Shown piece after piece: positions 1 through 10,658 of a stretch of 64,000 nucleotides of DNA. The stretch lies in the NCBI GenBank assembly GCA_036320915.1, contig JAXBDG010000002.1, forward strand, positions 1,488,001 through 1,552,000, written 5' to 3'. Positions within the stretch are counted from its first letter, which is position 1; every line of letters starts with the position of its first letter. The notes below the pieces were generated by a model. The model was not told the DNA's origin. It made no database searches and saw only the letters and a list, made by a program, of their open reading frames with translations. Source of the DNA: Linnemannia elongata (taxonomy: Eukaryota > Mortierellomycota > Mortierellomycetes > Mortierellales > Mortierellaceae). The position numbers were made by a program, and so were the translations under genes.

Positions 1-147
1 CCCGATCTATGCTAACAGAAAAAAAAAAAAAAATGACGAAATCTCCATGCAAATATCGCAAACTGCCCGCGCAATAACCTTTTTCAGGTTAACGGGTTGT
101 ACCACCATCCCCATCTCTCCCCGATCCAACCGCGGAAATGGCTTTCC

Positions 148-1872
148 TTAGTGGGTGGTGTTGAAGTGGTCGTCATCCTCTGTGACGTAAAGGTGTCCAT
201 CCTCCTCCATCGTCTTGAGCATTTCGCTATAAAGACGCACATTAAATATAGGGGAAGAGCCGTTAGTACTTGCCCATGTATGCTGCTGACCAGACAAAGA
301 TCTGCGTTCAATCCATCCCGTCGAGTTGCTTCCACTGTCTCCTAGAAGAACCATTGACATCATATCTTTGAACGCAAAATCATCCTCTTTTCTTTTATGT
401 AGACCTCTCTCACCCCTTCTCTGTCATTACACATACTTCCACGAGTTTTTTTTTCTCTTTCGATACCCCTTTTTTTCACTCTCCCAAAAAACCACATCTA
501 ACAACAAAAAAAAAAAATCTGCAAACACTTACTTGACTTTGTGCTCGCCTCCAAGACGCTGTGCGAATGCACCAATGATATCCCGGCGATGCGCTCCAAC
601 GCCTGACGCCTTTCCTGGATGGTTGTCGATAAAGTCGGAAATACTATTGGCGACATCATCATTTCCTCCTCTCATGTGCGTATCTGTTGAAGTCACACCG
701 TGCATGCTGTTATGATGTTGTCCATAGGCGCTCGAAGACGATGATGCACCATGTCCTCCCACCTAATCCCAGAAAGCAATAAAAAGATGACGAAATAGTG
801 TTAGAAAACGCCCGTTTCTTTCCATGGAATAGCCTCAGAAATAAGTTCCAAGACAGTATGCGTTACCTTGCTGCGGGTGGCGCTGACGTGGACGGTGAGG
901 ACTTCCAGGTTATGGTAGGTGACTTCGTTCAAGTTGGTGACGGGGCGAATTGAGTGGACCTGAATATACTGCTTCTGGTTGAACATCTTGACAGTTCCGA
1001 CAATACGAGCATAAGTGTTCAAGCTAACAATAATTACATGTCCAATTAACAACAATCAACAAGTTAATAAACCATCGACTTGCATCAATTGCATTGTTCC
1101 AAAAGCCATATAGCAAAAATAAGTGCAACAGTTCAACTCAGCCCCATTCTTCTTTGAAAGGGAAACAAAAACGCACAGGATAGAGTTGACCTCTTCAGGG
1201 TCGTCGTGGTCCGAAGGATACTTCTTGGCGTCAATGACTCCGGTTCCATCCTCGATCATATAGATGTTCTGGGTCGATGCCTGGTTGATGTTTCGGACCG
1301 CTGCAATCAACGTGACCTGTCCAATATCCTGTCCATCAATCTTGAAGTCTCCGTCTGCCTGTGTCTGCGTTGCTGCCAAGATCTGCTTGATTGTGACAGG
1401 ACGGAGTGTATGGATGTATGTTCTCTACAAAACGTATTAAAGACAAACAAAGGGACGAAAACGTTAACAATGCGAAGTTTGAAAAATATGTACGTATGTT
1501 CACGCGAGGATTATCCTCTTGGCGAAACAAACAAACGACTATTATTGCTTGCTAGTCTTCCTGCATTAGGGGGAATCTCGCTTTTCTTGTGAAGCACATT
1601 GCCCTTCTGATGTTCTGTACTGTCTTTGACAAAATGAGTTTTGTACCTTGGGGGCTGTTCCATCGTTTCCAAAGCTGTCCTGAACGAATCCCTGACCCTG
1701 GCTCGAGCTGTAGCCTCCTCTGTTGTAGTCTGTCAAAGAAAAGGCAGGAAGTGCTGTTAGAAGGGCTTTCAGGCAATGCAGTCTGGGTCATTCGTTTCTC
1801 CTGCACTGTTTATTGCATTTCACAGTCTGCTCCTGTCGAGTTTGGTGAGAAAAACGCCGACTTACTGGACAT
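148..1872 (-). CDS. RPA2: Replication protein A 32-kDa subunit (RPA2)
   Basis: Second subunit of the trimeric single-stranded-DNA-binding complex RPA, acting in nuclear DNA replication, repair and checkpoint signalling. Six exons read as 1824-1872, 1647-1729, 1177-1424, 867-1023, 533-762 and 148-226; they sum to 846 bases (281 residues), usual for the family. The Ser/Gly-rich N-terminus (about residues 1-44) matches the phosphorylated tail of RPA2. An OB fold follows (about 45-180, with IDGQDIGQVTLIAAVRNI and IEDGTGVIDAKKY). A linker and a C-terminal winged helix end in EEDGHLYVTEDDDHF, the typical RPA2 ending. The last intron (227-532) has donor GTAAGT, a perfect TACTAAC branch point (minus strand of 262-268) and acceptor TATAG, which fixes the last exon. 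The start chosen is the ATG before SSKSAFF. The family call is very secure; the short first two exons are the least certain part. Confidence 0.93.
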
Positions 1873-2429
1873 GGTGGTGTGAGATATGTGTGTGTGTGGT
1901 GTAAGTAGGGCTGAGAGGTTTGCTGTGTGAAAAGCAGAAAAAAAAAGAAAAGGATGAGAACAGAGTGAGGTGAGGCAGAGTAAGTTTGGTGGCGAAAGAC
2001 GGTCAACAAACAACTAAAAGCAAAGGTCGCGTTCGAGTCGCGATGATAAGTGATAATAAACAGCCAAGCCACAAATGCCTCTTCCAGCAAATTAAAGCAA
2101 ACTAGCCCAGGTAACCAATTGCGAACACGCCCACGAATACAATGCTTTTTTTAACAGGATTAAACACCCTGATTGTTTTAATAACAGAAGCAAAAAGCAC
2201 AAAGGAAAAATACTATTCTACAATATTACAATATGTATAAAAAAAAGGTTGCCACAAATTGTTTGGTTGGTGTTTTTGTCGTCAGATCCAAGTGAGAGCG
2301 AGGAATTAAAAGAGAGAGAGAAAAGGCCATGGGCGAACCAGCGCTTGAGCTAAACCACCCCCTCCTGCGTGGGTATGTACAATGGGAGCCACTTTCACAA
2401 CAGGAAAAACGAGGACTGAACAAGTACAC
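1873..2429. other. Intergenic: RPA2 5' flank and SPT23-like 3' flank
   Basis: This 557-base stretch holds the promoter side of RPA2 and the 3' flank of the next gene; both lie on the minus strand. No coding sequence was recognised. It contains a short perfect stem, TCGCG / CGCGA with a 7-base loop, at 2027-2043. Confidence 0.6.
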
Positions 2430-5400
2430 TTAAGCGTTGTTCATCTCGTGGCTGCCATTGCCCTGGTGAGAGGGGGCAGGGCCGGTCGAGTCTCTCTCCT
2501 GACGAGCGTTCGACGATGCAGTTCCGTTCACCGAGGCGGTAGCGGCTGTAGTGGCGGCGCGGGGCGCGACGACAACGGGCATACCTCCCAAGAACAACAC
2601 CGATTCAGATTCGACATCGTAACGGCTGCTCTGAATTACAGCCTGCTCGGCGGTATCAACCGATCCGCCAACGTCGTTGTTGTTACGGCGAACAACAGCG
2701 ACCTGGGCCCCCGCCCCACGGGCGACCCAATGGAAGTCCTGGCCGAAGCTGGTTACTTCCAACTGAGTCTCAACGGGCAGGAGGACCCTCTCGTGGTCCC
2801 GAACGACTACGTCAATAACGTTCATCCTGCCGGTGTCGATGATGTCCGTGGGCGAAGGGGGCTGAACACGGGTAATGACCCGGGGCAATCCAGGGGACTG
2901 GATGGGAGCAGCCTGCTCAACGCCGTCGTCCCTCAAAAGGGGAATGGGGTCGACCGAGGGGATGGCGGACATCATCATGGTGCTCTTTGCCGAGGCAACT
3001 GGGGGAGAGCCGCTCCATTCGAAATCCATCCCGGGGTCGCTGTGCTGAACACCAACGGTAGGAGGTGGCAGCACATTGGCGGTCACGTCGGGTGCGACGC
3101 CGCAGTGACCGCTGTGCTCATAGACTGCTGCTACGTGAGCATGGTCCCGGATCGTTACCGGGGCAAGGCTTTGTAGCGGGGAAGAGTCTATAATCTTGCC
3201 CGGCGGGGAGCTCAGGCCGCTGTAGCCGTTCCCCTCATACACGTTGGGGTGGCCACGATTTTCTGTCGATACCAACGACTGGGCAGCCTCCATATGGTGC
3301 TCGAGGTAGTGGATGGCCTTGTCGTTACCAACTGCCTGGTGGGCAATCATGGCAACATCCTCCTTAGATTGGAGGGGAGCAGAGGCTTCAAAGCTGGCAG
3401 CCTCGGCAATAAGATCAATCATGGCCTGGTCACCGAAACGCTGGGCCCAGTTAAGAGCCGTCAATCCGTTCTTATCCTGGATTGTCAAGTCGATACCTCT
3501 GTCGATCAGGTCCTTGGCCAAGTCCTGGTACTGCAAAGGAACCGAGAGATGGAGCATAGTGTGTCCGGTCATGTTAGTAATCGAAAGACCATCAACGTTC
3601 TTGGCAACCGGGGTATCCAACAGCTTGAAAGAGTCCATGACCATATTCTCGAGGTTCTGGTAGGTCGAAGTCGAATCGGCAGATGACGACGAAGACGAGC
3701 CGCTCAAGAGGTCGTTCCAGAGGGCAAAGTCGTTAGCGCGGGTCAAGACAGAGTCGACGGGTCCGTCCATGCGGGCAGAGATGTTCATCATGCGCTGGAG
3801 AGCGAGCTTCATGAGCTCCTTCTCGTTGTCGTCAACGTAGGTGAAGGAGGCCTGGGCTGGCATGTTGGAGGAGGTGGTGTTCTGCAGAGCAAAGACGGCA
3901 ACGGTTTCGGCCTTGGTTGCTGCGGGAGTAAAGCACTCGATCATGTGGTGGTGCTGGGGGATGACGGGAACCAAGGTCTCACCAAAGCAGACGTAGATCA
4001 TCTCCCCGACAGTGAACCCGGACCCATGAATAGTGACCAAAGTACCACCGCGAGTGGGACCAGTGCTAGGAGTCATATGGCTGATGATGGCGACCTGCTG
4101 GGGTGCTTGCTGCTGCTGTTGTGGCTGGGGAGTAGTTTCATTTGTGAGCTCTGGGAACAAGGATATCATAGCCAAAGGGTCTGGGGGAGGCGGACCGTCG
4201 GCTTTGTAACCCCTGTCGGCGCTATCCATAAAGTCACCGAGATCGGGACTCAGCGAGTAGTCCATAGGAGAACTTGAAGACGAAGAAGGCGGGGACGGGA
4301 TATGGTGCTGCTGAGGACTAGCTTTACTCCGTGGTACTCGTTTAGCTTTAGTGGCAGATTTACCGGCCATGCGAGCCTGAGCCTTCAAGAGCTGCTGCTC
4401 GGCTTTGGCTTTGGCCTTGGCTTCAGCGGCGAGGGCTCGGGAGATGATGCGGTTCTTGTTTTGGTGGTAGAACATAAGGGGCAAGGTCAAGTGGGACGCG
4501 ATCGAGTCGTCGGACATGGAATCGAAGCGGATCACGAAACCCTCCTTCTCCTTCTTGTGGCCGCAGTAACAATTAACTTTGAACTGGAGGTTAGCCACCC
4601 CACTTCTGAAACTGACCAGCGCATCACCATTCTCTGCACGATACAACTCTGGAATCATATGGATGATCTGTATCGGATGAAGGTAAAAAAAAGTATTATT
4701 GGGATTAGGATAATGCATAAACAACAAAAGAGGCTGATCGCCTGCATTGTTAACCAAAGAAATATGTACACTTACACGACTCTCGTTCTGCTCCAACTTG
4801 GCAGACATGCGACGAGCACATCGGACACAGGCCTCAGTCTCGACCTGCCAGTTATTGGAGGGACATTGCAGAGAAGCCTCGACGTTCAAAATGCGCTTGG
4901 ACGCCATCTCCTCGGCAGTCATCTCCTTGTCCGGCTGAGTGAAGAACAACTCCTTGGGGAGTCGAACATAGTCGTAATTTCTCACCAAGGAACCGTCCAC
5001 CTGATCAACGATCGATAACTCGACATAAATGATAGTCTCGATGCGAAGACGATCATCCAGCTGGGTAGGGACGTACTCCTGCAGTTCCTTCTTGAAGACG
5101 TGGGTCTTGACGTTCAAGCGATAGGGCTCAGTGGACTTGTTCGAGCTGTGAATTCGATCGAAAGTTGTAAAAAGGAGAGGAGAGGGGTGTATATAAGGAT
5201 GGCTGTGCAGTTGTGATCGAGAGGTGTGCGAGAGATAGTGAAAGAAAGAGACGGTGAGAAATCGATCAAAGGTGTGTGCGGTGTGTACCTTTCTGTCGAC
5301 TCCTTGGGCGAGGCGAGTTCGGAGGGGGACCATTCGGGGGAGGCCAGTTGCTGAGGTTTAGGTTCGTCAAAGGTGGACTGTTTTTAAAAAGGTAGAGAAA

Positions 5401-5630
5401 TGAAAAGTCCTGTCAGTTATTTGTCGCATGGAGGGTAACATAGCATGGCTAAGCATAGCTACTTTTGGTGGGGTAGATAGTCGTTCGTCGGAGAAGGGTG
5501 GAGTTGGTTTAAGTCGAGAGTTGTCGAGTGAATGAGTGTGTACCTGGTGCTGCTGCAAGAAGGAGGATTCAAAGGAACCGAAGGCCATATGCGGCGCGGC
5601 GGAAGCGGTGGTGGTGGAGTGTGGTGGCAT
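2430..5630 (-). CDS. SPT23: Spt23/Mga2-like IPT/TIG and ankyrin-repeat transcription factor
   Basis: Relative of yeast Spt23/Mga2, which activate fatty-acid desaturase genes. Exons are 5544-5630, 5289-5377, 4776-5145 and 2430-4667, giving 927 residues. The N-terminal part (about residues 60-270) contains YRLNVKTHVFKKELQEYVP and a Cys-rich patch, conserved ahead of the IPT fold in this family. An IPT/TIG domain (about 371-457) starts at ISHMTPSTGPTRGGTLVTIHG. Ankyrin-type repeats (about 546-606) include GHTMLHLSVP and NGLTALNWAQRFGD. The remaining 320 residues are low-complexity and rich in Pro, Ser and Val. Yeast Spt23/Mga2 are ER-anchored by a C-terminal membrane helix that is cut off by the proteasome; no hydrophobic stretch of that length is visible here. 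Intron 3 (4668-4775) is 108 bases and free of stops, so it can be read through. A start within exon 3 is less likely because exons 1 and 2 join in phase with good splice sites. Confidence 0.85.
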
Positions 5631-6375
5631 GCTTGTAGTTGGATGAGATAAAAATAGGGGTTATTCCTTTGAAGGTGTCGTTGCGTTGAAGAGAGAGGTG
5701 TTCGAGTTCTGTTGTTGTTGTGTAGGTGAGAGAGTGAGAGTGAGTGAGGGAGAGAGTAGTATATCCTGTCAGAGATGCATTCAGCGGGTGAGTGAGTGAG
5801 AGTGAGAGAGAAAGAGTGAGGAAGGAAGAAAGAGGAGTTGCGAAGGAAGGAAAAAAGGAAGAAAAGAGAGTAAAGGAGTGAGGCCCTGTTTTTCATACCC
5901 GATCCCTTCAGTCAGCCTGTCAAAGCCCACTCGGACAGATATACACACAACACACAGAATACACACACAAAAGTCCCACCGACGCAGTTGGAGCTGATTT
6001 TTGTGATTTTTGTCGAAAGAGTGTGCCAACAATTTTTGCACCAATCAAACCGTACAAGAAATCTTGCTTATGTACGTAGAAATAAGGTTGCTCCCTTCCC
6101 GCCGTCTTTTTCTGCTCCACTCCTTCTGTATGTGTGCCTGGTGGGCACGGCATACAAGCAGGCAGACAGGCAGACACCTGCCAGGTAAGCAATTGGAACC
6201 AACTTGGTACAAAAGAAAAATCGAAGGAAAACCTCTGCTGCTCTGTTGCTTAAAAATAAACAAGTCCTGCTGCAACTCACACACAAAACCAAACCAACCA
6301 ATAATCGACAACCACACGGGTTGCTTTCCGCCTTCCGGGTCAACTCAACTCTTGGGAGCCGAGCACTGAAAGGCA

Positions 6376-6421
6376 GTTTACATCACGTGACATCCTCCTA
6401 TGAGACTGTTTACCTCACGTG
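6376..6421 (+). promoter_or_regulatory. Tandem GTTTAC(A/C)TCACGTG element
   Basis: GTTTACATCACGTG at 6376-6389 recurs as GTTTACCTCACGTG at 6408-6421; 13 of 14 bases are identical and the offset is 32 bp, about three helical turns. Each copy contains CACGTG, the core bound by bHLH factors. The first reads ATCACGTGA, the E-box form accepted by SREBP-type factors and also by Pho4/Cbf1-like factors. It lies about 750 bp upstream of the Spt23/Mga2-like start codon. Function is inferred from the motif only. Confidence 0.5.
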
Positions 6422-7612
6422 TAGGTAACTGCCAAAATTGCTGCTACTACATGTACCTCTTCTTTTTTCTCAAACTCAATGCATGCTTGCATGGCAGTGT
6501 CACCATGCCCTTTTGCCTTGTGGCGTAAGAAAAACAAACTGCAAAAAAAGTTTTTCGGCTATTACCACCATTGCCTGCCTTGGATACGGCTCAAACAAAG
6601 AAGCATGTCTTTAACTCATGTTTTTTCGAACCCATCGAACCCACCCGCCACCCCCATTTTTGAACACCCCCCTTTCCTTGAAGTTTCCTTGTCCGTTAAT
6701 GAACCAAGTCCTAAAAGGCTTTGACTTATGTAAGAATGAACAGTTTACGCAAGCCCAACACTGCACAACCTTAAAGCGTGGGAAAGGTCGGGGAAGGTGG
6801 AGAACCGAGCTCAGGACTTCTCTGCTGGTATGTGGGGTACGTCCTTTCGTCTCTCACTGTACGTTCGCCTGTCTGTCCCTACGCTGTGTGCCGTTAGTAT
6901 CTAGAAACAATGCTTCAGACGGTAGTGGGTAGGTCAAAAAGGGGAAAGGGGTTAAGGAGATATGTGCAGAGATCGTCAACGGGGCTAATATGCTAGGGGT
7001 GAAAAAAACGTTATAATGAGTGTTGATCCTCGTCTCTCTTCTTGTCCGTAGTCCTTCATTCGTAATAGAAGCTAGCTAGGACAGCAGCGAGAAAAGATCA
7101 TGGAAAAACGCTTATGTAAAAACGGTGTAGCTCTCGTCCTTTCTGTCTTCGTTTCTTTTTTTCTTTTGGTTATTAACCTGACTTCTTGTAGGAGTTGTCT
7201 GAATAAGGATATGACGATCCCTCTCTCGTTTTCCCTCTCCCTCGTTTTTCTCTGTCTTTCTCGTTTATGTATGTGTGCATGTATTTGTACGAAGTTAGGA
7301 TATCCTAACCCCCCAAAAAATACAGTGGAGAAAAGAGTAAAGAGATTTCACGGAGAAGAATAGAAAAGATAGGAGCCATACGTGGTCCTTCCTTCAAGGG
7401 GATGGGAATGAATATATTTTTACCAATTGATACGAAACATAAAAAACTTAATTGATAAACGGACACGTCAAGTTTCGCCTTAGCCACGCTATAAACTACA
7501 AGAAAACGCAACGAACGCGGTAGCTATACGTTTCTGTAGAATTCGCATTCCTCTTCTACCTCCTCTCCTGCCGGCCGGCCTAACCACCAAAAAAAAATAA
7601 AAGACTAAAAAA

Positions 7613-7639
7613 CCCCGCCAAAAACCCCCCGAACCCCCC
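7613..7639 (-). other. Possible G-quadruplex-forming tract (minus strand)
   Basis: The plus strand has runs of C4, C6 and C6 within 27 bases, so the minus strand carries G4, G6 and G6. One six-base run can supply two G3 tracts. The loops are 3 and 8 bases. It lies about 2 kb upstream of the Spt23/Mga2-like gene, on that gene's sense strand. Confidence 0.35.
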
Positions 7640-8398
7640 GAACCATAAAAAACCTAGCTCTTTTGTTTTGTCAACCACTGACCACTCACTGACCACATCT
7701 CAGCTTCTCAGAGCAAAAACAAAGAGAGAGAGCAAAAGGGAAATCTTTGAGCGCGAAAAACGTTTTACCATCAAAAGAAAAAACTTTTACTTACAATAGA
7801 GTACAGCACTGTACAGCCGTTTTGATGGAAAAAATGAGTCGAATAAAACCAAAAAGAGAACATCGATAGCTCTCATTCCACCCACCATCCACCAACCCAC
7901 CCCCTACCTCCCTCGCTTGTTTTCTCCCTCCCCTGTTCCCTTCCTTTTCGTCTCTCCCTCGCTTTTTGGCTCTTGTTTTTGTCTTGACTAATGTGCTCTC
8001 TTCACATGTATCCGTCCGTCATGTATGTCGGCGATTTTTCATGGTAACACACAAATTGGAACATGCCATCGATTCTAAAAACTCTGCAATGCTAGTGTAC
8101 AATAGCGAGAATCGGCGCCTCACTCCTCCCTTCCCTCCCTTCCCCCTGCTCACATACCTCTCCCATCTGCTTCCCCCAGGCTCTCATTGCTTCTTACTAT
8201 TTCGCCGATGCAGTGTCTCACCGTTCCTTTTTCTCAGCTTGCATAAATCGTGAACCTTTTTTCTTTTGCTGTTGTTTGTTTGTTTATGTTGTATGCGTGC
8301 GTGGTTGTTTGTTTGTTTGACAGTCGAACATGTTGTCACCCAGCATAAAACATGGCATGTCCTGTCCGCACACTCTCACCGCCGAACATGTACATGCC

Positions 8399-8506
8399 AC
8401 TCAGCATGCAGAATACCCACCGTCCAGTCCAACTCAGCTAAAGTATACCCTCCACTCAGCTCAGGTCTCTTCCCCAGTTCAAATAAAACTCAGTCAAGCT
8501 GAGTCA
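8399..8506. promoter_or_regulatory. Cluster of ACTCAGC-type motifs with one TGAGTCA
   Basis: ACTCAGC occurs at 8399-8405, 8432-8438 and 8454-8460. ACTCAGT follows at 8488-8494, then GCTGAGTCA at 8498-8506, which contains TGAGTCA, the Gcn4/AP-1 core. Five related 7-mers in 108 bases is denser than the surrounding sequence. Role unknown; the nearest genes are about 3 kb and 8.6 kb away. Confidence 0.35.
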
Positions 8507-9430
8507 GTCAATTAGAAAAAGTCGAACATGGACATACAAACCGGTGGATAGGCGGATGGCGGTGTTTTCCCAGTCCAACGGGATAGATAACAACGCAACC
8601 ATGTTTTTTGCATGCCAGTTGCAACAAAGAAAGAAAGAAAAGAATAATAATGCGCATGCCTACGCCCATGCCATGGCCGCACCCCCTTTCAGAATCAAAG
8701 GTCGATCCCTGCTCAATTTTTCACACACACCCTCCTTTCTGTATCTATCTGTCTTTCTCATCTTTATGCATGTATGTTCTCACTCACAAACACATCTTGT
8801 ACTCCCTCCCTCTTTTTTTCCCCCTCCCACGTTCTCTCTGTCTGTCTGTATGTATGTATGTCTCGCTCGCGCCATGCCCACCTCCTCTCTCTCGTCTCTC
8901 TCTCTCAAAACTCAATCTCCCATTTTTTTGCTATCTCAACCGGTCTCTCCGTCTTGCTCCATCTTATCCATTTGGCCAGTTTCTTTCACTTCCTCCTCTC
9001 CTACTCTTCTTCATACTCCTGCTTGTCTGTCCGCCTGCATCTCCTCTTCTTAGCCCTTCTCCTTCTCTCCCCGTACAAGATAATTGAAACGAATCCTCAA
9101 TAAAGCACTTTCTCATTGCCAATTTCAAGATGGTCGTAGAACGAACGAGCCACGGCATGTTTTTAGGCACTGGGACGCACGAACCTCACATTGAAACTCT
9201 TTTGGAGCCCAGACACATAACACGCACTTCTGTTCGATGTGCTTATCCTGAAACCCGCTCTCTTTCGCTTGAACGACGAGACTGCGAGGGAGAGAGAGGG
9301 GTGCAGCTCAGCCGTTGATGTTACATATCGACATTACAGTGTTTCTGTTCGTTACTGCTTCGCTTGGCTTGCCGCTGGCTGTTTCCGCCGCGACCATGAG
9401 TTTTCCTAAGATAACCGCCGTATTGAAAAG

Positions 9431-9458
<28 letters not shown>
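9431..9458 (+). repeat. Poly(T) run, 28 bases
   Basis: Uninterrupted T run in intergenic DNA, one of several of similar length in the window. Confidence 0.9.
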
Positions 9459-9461
<3 letters not shown>

Positions 9462-10590
9462 ATGTCGCTTTAGTTCGCCTCTTCCCACTCGTTCTCCCGC
9501 CATGACCAAAAAGATATCAACCAACTCAAATGAACAAACGAAAGGTCTTACTCACTCGACTCGAATTCGTTGACGGAAGGTGGGCTCACTGCACAGGGAT
9601 GATTGGCCCGGCAAAAGACACAAAAAACGAAAGAGGGGAGGATTCGATGCATGACTCGTTCTTCTCTCTCGTTATTGTCCTTGTCCTCCTTCAACGCCCG
9701 CTCGCCCACTTTCTCTCTCTCGTTCAACTCAGGTCCCTTTGAGTCCCTAAGGTTCAACTAGTAAAAGTAAAAGAGAAGAAACTAGCGGATAGTCAATATA
9801 GTCGGAACCCTCGGAAACCCGTTGGACGTCTGCTCCACCTAACCCCATCAACTATCGCGATCAAGACATCATCCATTTTTTTTTTCAGTTGCCCCCTTTT
9901 TTTTCATTCATCCCTTCCCCTTCCATAGCCCATCCGCCACTCTTCTTTTTTATTACTTTTTTTGGGTCGCAGTTTGTTGTTTGTTAAGGTCGCCGTAGAG
10001 ACCGTTGTCGACCTCGTCTCTGACTCGCTCCCTTGAACCCCAATGTTTGTTAGAATGAACTCTCCTCGTTCACTCCCCTTCCTCGTTCTGTCCGTTCCTT
10101 CCCCTGGCGTTTTTTCAATATCTCACATTCCCTCCCCTCTCTCCCTCGTACATCTTCTCAAACTATCAAAAAAATAAATTCAGACAGACAAAAAACCACT
10201 CCTTTTCTTTCATACCGGACATATACCATTCTCATATATTCCCCCCCATTTTTCTTACAAGACGTCCAGGTCCTTCCAATCAAGTTCCTTTTTTTGTCTC
10301 CCTGCGTGTGTGTGTGTCAATCCTGCATGCGTCCACTCGGTGTACAAGACCATGTTATGCCGGCTATTTTTTTTTTTTGTGCATTAGTGCCCTTCCTTTA
10401 AACAACCCTTTTTTGGATATAAGGCAGATAGAGTAAAAAAGAGAGGGTCACAGGAGGGAAAAGAGAGGTATGTACCTCAGATAGCCCTCACCCCAACTCC
10501 GAATTGAGAGCTTGAAAAGGGATACAAAACGGCGGTAAGGGTGTTGATTTATGCTTTGTGTAAATGTTTGTCCTTGTCTTTGAGTGAAGT

Positions 10591-10658
10591 ACATGTGTAT
10601 GTGTGTATGTGTTTGTGTGCGTGTGTGCGTGTGTGTGTGTATGTGTGTGCATGTTTGT
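10591..10658 (+). repeat. TG-rich dinucleotide tract
   Basis: About 68 bases of mostly alternating TG with occasional TA, TT and GC steps. It is a degenerate microsatellite with purine-pyrimidine alternation of the kind that can adopt left-handed DNA. Confidence 0.8.

Noticed and set aside
2021..2050. GTTCGAGTC, a possible tRNA T arm
   Set aside because: The 5-bp stem and 7-base loop fit a T arm, but no complementary acceptor strand or anticodon arm lies upstream, so I keep it only as a hairpin.
8544..9103. Overlapping open frames of 109-169 codons
   Set aside because: CT-rich DNA read in three frames at once gives Ser/Leu/Pro strings, which is typical of simple sequence rather than coding.
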